A DNA stretch of 64,000 nt, taken from assembly GCA_028015205.1 (NCBI GenBank), contig CM051510.1, forward strand, positions 34,038,580-34,102,579, given 5' to 3'. Made by a program: the position numbers and the translations under genes. Origin of the DNA: Mytilisepta virgata. Lineage: Eukaryota > Mollusca > Bivalvia > Mytilida > Mytilidae. The notes under the pieces are model-generated. The model saw only the letters and a list, made by a program, of their open reading frames with translations. It did not search any database and was not told the DNA's origin. Positions 58,682 through 64,000 of the stretch are shown here, in pieces; the first letter of the stretch is position 1, and the number at the start of each line of letters is the position of its first letter.

Positions 58682-60592
58682 TTCTTCTTTTCCGCGGTCA
58701 CTATAACAAAAGTGTCGCGACATATCTTTACGATACTTGGTACCATTATTCGGTCATACTCTGACTCGCTTTGACTGACCCTGCGAAACCGATCTATTTT
58801 TAGTAACGGAGTTATCTGCCCGACATTCAAAAACCTTGTTTGCAGATAAACTCAGAAACCGTAACCGTTATCAAAAATCTGAAGCAGGGGAAATGTTGCT
58901 AGCCTCCTGGTCATGATTCGTCACGCAAAAAAAAACATTTCGATCAACTTCCTAGTTACGCGTTTTTGACTCGAAAAGTGTCGCGACTCGTCAAATTTTT
59001 TTTCTTCAAAACGGTTAGTCCTAGAGACTTGGGGACTTCACCAATCATCCTGGATGACATATGTTGCATTCAAAAATGTCAAGGTCAAAGGTCAAATCTC
59101 AAGGTCAGAGGTCATGGTACACCTTGTTATCAAGTTAACTCAAAAACCATACAAAATTTAAGCAGACATGTAATGGGGAAAATACTTGTCTCATTTAGAC
59201 CTTTATTTGATATAAAGGGTCGAACCCTGTACGACAAACGGTTTTCGAGTTATAGCCCTTAACGCATTTCGGCTAAATGGTTTTTGGCCTATAACTTGAA
59301 AATGGTTCGAGATAACATAGTAAACATATGGGTTATTGGTGACCGTCAACTTATTCCCTTCAATTTAAAATCAAACTCGATTGGCTAATGGCGGCCATTT
59401 TCAAAATGGCCGACACTGTAAACAATTTTTGTGGAAAAGCACGTAAACCGTACAAAATTGAAGCAGACAATACATGGGAAAATTGTTCGTCACGTCGAAA
59501 TCTACAAAAAAGTCTTCAGGATCAAAACCGTAAGTTCTACGATGACTCCTTAAAGAGTTACTGCCCCTGACGTATGTTTGTTTTATACTATATCTCGAAA
59601 ACCATTATAGATATGAAGAAAATGTTAATACAAAAAAAGATCAGTTACAAAAGATCTACATTTTAGTACCAAGGTCAAAAGTCAGATATCAAGGTCATCC
59701 AAAAAGCCCTTAGCAACCGATGGAAAAGTACCTAGCAACCATATATATTTATGTTCAGGATCATATTATAGAGCCATAGAGGTCAAAATGGAAGGTCAAG
59801 GGCCAAGGTCATCGAAAAAGTCCTTAGTAACCGACGGAAAAGTACCTAGCAACCATATATATTTATGCTGAGGATCATATTATAGAGCCATAGAGGTCAA
59901 AATTGAAGGTCAAGGATCAAGGTCATTGAAAAAGTCCTTAGCAACCGATGGAAAAGTACCTAGCAACCATATATATTTATGCTCAGAATCATATTATAGA
60001 GCCATAGAGGTCAAAATGGAAGGTCAAAATCAAGGTCATTGAAAAAGTCCTTAGCAACCGATGGAAAAGTACCTAGCAACCATATATATTTCTGTTCAGG
60101 ACTATTTTAGAGCTGTAGAGATCAAAATGGAAGGTCAAGGTCATCGAAAAAGCCCTTAGCAACCGATTGAAAAGTACCTAGCAACTATATATATTTATGT
60201 TCAGAATCCTGATTTAGAGCTGTAGAGGTGAAAATGGAAGGTCAAGGGTCAAGGTCAATGAAAAAGTCCTTAGCAACCGATAGAAAAGTACCTAGCAACC
60301 ATATATATTTATGTTCAGGACCCTATTTTAGAGCTGTAGAGATCAAAATGGAAGGTCATGGTCAAGGTCATAGAAAAAGTCATTAGCAACCGATGTAAAA
60401 GTACCTAGCAACCATATATATCTATGTTCAGGAACCTCTTTCAGAGCTGTAGAGGTCAAATCAAAGGTCAATGGTCAAGGTCATGGTGACAGAGTCCTAT
60501 ATTTTGACTAATATCCTTAGCAACTGAGGATTAAAAGGTCAATTTGACACGGGAAAGACCTTGCAATTGTTCTCTGAACAATTGTCTTTTTA
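58596..60592 (+). mobile_element. Helentron-like element, body type 2, complete copy
   Basis: Head AAGGTCTTTCC...GGAAAGACCTT, (ATT)n, TTCTTCTTTTCCGCGGTCAC, then diverged internal modules around CTCAAAAACCATACAAAATT and GAAGCAGACA-GGGGAAAAT words. AGGTCAAAGGTCA is at 59082. A ~115-bp minisatellite follows at 59700-60530, then GGAAAGACCTT and hairpin variant 2 at 60564-60584. Short plus-strand frames recur between copies, but they follow from copying; no domain is recognised. Confidence 0.85.
59700..60530 (+). repeat. ~115-bp minisatellite inside the element, about 7 copies plus a partial
   Basis: Units run CCTTAGCAACCGATGGAAAA, GTACCTAGCAACCATATATA, ATGTTCAGGATC, GTAGAGGTCAAAATGGAAGG, TCAAGGTCATCGAAAAAGT. 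Unit starts lie near 59707, 59819, 59934, 60047, 60151, 60267 and 60379. Each unit adds two or three AGGTCA-type half-sites. Confidence 0.92.
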
Positions 60593-61939
60593 ATTATTTT
60601 TTTTTTTCTGCCGCAGATGTCAAAAAAGTGTCGCGACCTATCATTACGAAACTTAGTACTATTAAACGACACTACTTGGGCTCGACTTGAGTCGGCCTGT
60701 GAAACCGATCTATTTTTAGTAACGGAGTTATCTGCCCCAGACCGTAAAACCTTGTTTGCAGATTTACTCAAAAACCGTAACCGTTATCAAAAATCTGAAG
60801 TGGGGAAAATGTTGCTCAACTCCTGGACATGATTCGTCATGCAAAAAAAAATGTTCTGATCGACTTCCTGGTTACGCGTTTTTGACCCAAAAAGTGTCGC
60901 GACACGTCAAAATTTTTTTCTTCAAAACGGTAAGTCCTAGAGACTTGGGACCTTCACCAATCATCCTGGATGACATATGTTGCATTCAAAAATGTCAAGG
61001 TCAAAGGTCAAATTTCAAGGTCAGAGGTCATGGTACACCTTGTTATCAGGTTAACTCAAAAACCATACAAAATTTAAGCAGACATGTAATGGGGAAAATA
61101 CTTGTCTCATTTAGACCTTTATTTGATTTAAAGGGTCGAACCTTGTACGACAAACGGTTTTAGAGTTATAGCCCTTAACGCGTTTCGGCTAAATGGTTTT
61201 TGGCCTATAACTTGAAAATGGTTCGAGATAACATAGTAAACATATGGGTTATTGGTGACCGTCAACTTATTCCCTTCAATTTAAAATCAAACTTGATTGG
61301 CTAATGGCGGCCATTTTCAAAATGGCCGACACTATAAACAGTTTTTGTGGAAAAGCACGTAAACCGTACAAAATTGAAGCAGACAATACCTGGGAAAATT
61401 GTTCGTCACGTCGAAATCTACAAAAAAGTCTTCAGGACCGAAACCGTAAAACTTGTCGTTTTTGAGTTATTGCACTTGATTTGTATGTTAAAACTGGTTT
61501 TTTGCTTATAACTTGAAAACTGTATTAGATAGTATAGTAAACATGTATACTTAAATGAATCAGTATGCAAAGACCTACAATTTGAGTCAAAGGTCAAAGG
61601 TCATGGGTCAAGGTCATTCCCTAGCAACAAGGTAACGTTAATGAAAAGTCCATAGCAACCATATGTATTCTTAACCAACACTACCTTCTGAGTTTAGAAT
61701 TAAGTTTTATAACCGGAAGTGACCTTCGGTCCATAGCAACCGACAAAGTCCTTAACAACCATACTTTTTCTGACACTAGGCCCCTTGATCTTTATTCTGG
61801 AACCTATATGATAACTATTGGCAACATTTTATCGTAAACAGAATGACTCAATTGTCTTAAGTATTTGTATAGGACACCATAACACTAACTAGAGACGGGG
61901 AAAGACCTCACATTTGTTCTCTGAACAAATGACTTTTTA
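60593..61939 (+). mobile_element. Helentron-like element, headless body
   Basis: It begins directly at the ATT/T-rich tract after the preceding hairpin (CTGCCGCAGATGTCAAAAAA), with no AAGGTCTTTCC head. It shares the body modules, has a different 3' third (61440-61890, no long minisatellite), and ends GGAAAGACCT then hairpin variant 3 at 61911-61931. Confidence 0.82.
61911..61931. repeat. 3' terminal hairpin, variant 3
   Basis: Stem CATTTGTTC / GAACAAATG, loop TCT. Against variant 2 (CAATTGTTC / GAACAATTG, loop TCT, at 60564-60584 and 63620-63640), one base pair is exchanged on both sides of the stem, so pairing is kept. Confidence 0.92.
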
Positions 61940-63653
61940 ATTATTATTATTATTCTTCTTCTTTTCCGCGGTCACTATAACAAAAGTGTCGCGACATATC
62001 TTTACGATACTTGGTACCATTATTCGGTCATACTCTGACTCGCTTTGACTGACCCTGCGAAACCGATCTATTTTTAGTAACGGAGTTATCTGCCCGACAT
62101 TCAAAAACCTTGTTTGCAGATAAACTCAGAAACCGTAACGGTTATCAAAAATCTGAAGCGGGGGAAATGTTGCTAGCCTCCTGGACATGATTCGTCACGC
62201 AAAAAAAAAAATTTCGATCAACTTCCTGGTTACGCGTTTTTGACTCGAAAAGTGTCGCGACTCGTCAAAATTTTTTTCTTCAAAACGGTTAGTCCTAGAG
62301 ACTTGGGACCTTCATCAATCATCCTGGATGACATATGTTGCATTCAAAAATGTCAAGGTCAAAGGTCAAATCTCAAGGTCAGAGGTCATGGTACACCTTG
62401 TTATCAGGTTAACTCAAAAACCATACAAAATTTAAGCAGACATGTAATGGGGAAAATACTTGTCTCATTTAGACCTTTATTTGATATAAAGGGTCGAACC
62501 CTGTACGACAAACGGTTTTCGAGTTATAGCCCTTAACGCGTTTCGGCTAAATGGTTTTTGGCCTATAACTTGAAAATGGTTCGAGATAACATAGTAAACA
62601 TATGGGTTATTGGTGACCGTCAACTTATTCCCTTCAATTTAAAATCAAACTCGATTGGCTAATGGCGGAAATTTTCAAAATGGCCGACACTGTAAACAGT
62701 TTTTGTGGAAAAGCACGTAAACCGTACAAAATTGAAGCAGACAATACATGGGAAAATTGTTCGTCACGTCGAAATCTACAAAAAAGTCTTCAGGACCGAA
62801 ACCGTAAGTTCTACGATGACTCCTTAAAGAGTTACTGCCCCTGACGTATGTTTGTTTTATACTATATCTCGAAAACCATTATAGATATGAAGAAAATGTT
62901 AATACAAAAAAAGATCAGTTACAAAAGATCTACATTTTAGTACCAAGGTCAAAAGTCAGATATCAAGGTCATCCAAAAAGCCCTTAGCAACCGATGGAAA
63001 AGTACCTAGCAACCATATATATTTATGTTCAGGATCATATTATAGAGCCATAGAGGTCAAAATGGAAGGTCAAGGGTCAAGGTCATCGAAAAAGTCCTTA
63101 GTAACCGACGGAAAAGTACCTAGCAACCATATATATTTATGCTGAGGATCATATTATAGAGCCATAGAGGTCAAAATTGAAGGTCAAGGATCAAGGTCAT
63201 TGAAAAAGTCCTTAGCAACCGATGGAAAAGTACCTAGCAACCATATATATTTCTGTTCAGAATCCAGTTTTAGAGCTGTAGAGGTGAAAATGGAAGGTCA
63301 AGGGTCAAGGTCAATGAAAAAGTCCTTAGCAACCGATAGAAAAGTACCTAGCAACCATATATATTTATGTTCAGGACCCTATTTTAGAGCTGTAGAGATC
63401 AAAATGGTAGGTCATGGTCAAGGTCATAAAAAAAGTCATTAGCAACCGATGTAAAAGTACCTAGCAACCATATATATCTATGTTCAGGAACCTCTTTCAG
63501 AGCTGTAGAGGTCAAATCAAAGGTCAATGGTCAAGGTCATGGTGACAGAGTCCTATATTTTGACTAATATCCTTAGCAACTGAGGATTAAAAGGTCAATT
63601 TGACACGGGAAAGACCTTGCAATTGTTCTCTGAACAATTGTCTTTTTAATTAT
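61940..63653 (+). mobile_element. Helentron-like element, second headless body
   Basis: Begins ATTATTATTATT then CTTCTTCTTTTCCGCGGTCA. It is nearly identical to 58650-60592 except that its minisatellite (62981-63585) has about five copies where the other has seven. It ends with hairpin variant 2 at 63620-63640. Confidence 0.85.
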
Positions 63654-63712
63654 TAAGGTCTTTCCCACTACAGTGGAAAGACCTTATTGTATTTCTTCTG
63701 ATTATTATTATT
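63654..63712 (+). repeat. Orphan 5' head (59 bp)
   Basis: AAGGTCTTTCCCACTACAGT to GATTATTATTATT, cut at the (ATT)n tract by the next head. Confidence 0.88.
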
Positions 63713-64000
63713 AAGGTCTTTCCCACTACAGTGGAAAGACCTTATTGTATTTCTTCTGATTATTATTATTATTATTCTTCTTCTTTTCCGCGGTCACTAT
63801 AACAAAAGTGTCGCGACATATCTTTACGATACTTGGTACCATTATTCGGTCATACTCTGACTCGCTTTGACTGACCCTGCGAAACCGATCTATTTTAAGT
63901 AACGGAGTTATCTGCCCGACATTCAAAAACCTTGTTTGCAGATAAACTCAGAAACCGTAACCGTTATCAAAAATCTGAAGCGGGGGAAATGTTGCTACAC
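63713..64000 (+). mobile_element. Helentron-like element, start of a further copy (runs off the window)
   Basis: A complete head and the first 230 bases of body type 2 are present, matching 58596-58890. Confidence 0.85.

Noticed and set aside
58966..62844. Repeated plus-strand frames of 60-135 codons in the Helentron-like bodies
   Set aside because: They recur only because the DNA is duplicated, differ by frameshifts between copies and contain no known domain.

Overview
This window looks like a stretch of invertebrate nuclear genome, most likely from a marine bivalve close to Mytilus. The reasons are: AT-rich, intron-poor sequence with almost no long open frames; tRNA-derived SINEs with a core that resembles bivalve SINE cores; and several dispersed repeats (4760-5146, 14346-14732, 16262-16505, 37339-37545) that I recognise from memory as common in mussel DNA. 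The species call is inference. No prokaryotic or organellar genes were seen.

Layout. 0-10 kb: AT-rich spacer carrying a full-length SINE with a perfect 15-bp target-site duplication, two MITEs, a 39-bp minisatellite and a second SINE split by an insertion. 10.3-15.4 kb: a two-tier foldback element, a remnant of a retroelement ORF, and a satellite whose 165-bp monomers form an exact 495-bp higher-order repeat. 17-25 kb: a 181-bp tandem array, palindromes, and two arrays of a ~145-bp satellite whose monomers contain AGGTCAnnnTGACCT palindromes. 25.5-27 kb: the only convincing cellular gene, a single-exon-like ankyrin-repeat protein of about 12 repeats, broken by two single-base frameshifts. 27.3-35.4 kb: inverted end sequences around a 185-bp satellite that reverses orientation at about 31,951. 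38.2-42.5 kb: a decayed tyrosine recombinase, then a Penelope-like retroelement fragment into which a 2.18-kb TIR element has inserted at a TA dinucleotide; removing it restores the reading frame. 43.7-50.2 kb: foldback palindromes, a TIR element filled with satellite, and a 4.66-kb long-range inverted repeat. 52.4-64 kb: a head-to-tail and apparently nested cluster of about 2.1-kb non-autonomous elements with the layout of Helentron/HINE rolling-circle elements: inverted repeats AAGGTCTTTCC / GGAAAGACCTT and a 3' terminal 9-bp hairpin that covaries between copies.

Nothing here reads as an operon or pathway. The main content is repeat biology: self-insertion, palindromes, satellite captured inside mobile elements, and a high density of nuclear-receptor-like AGGTCA half-sites in two unrelated repeat families.
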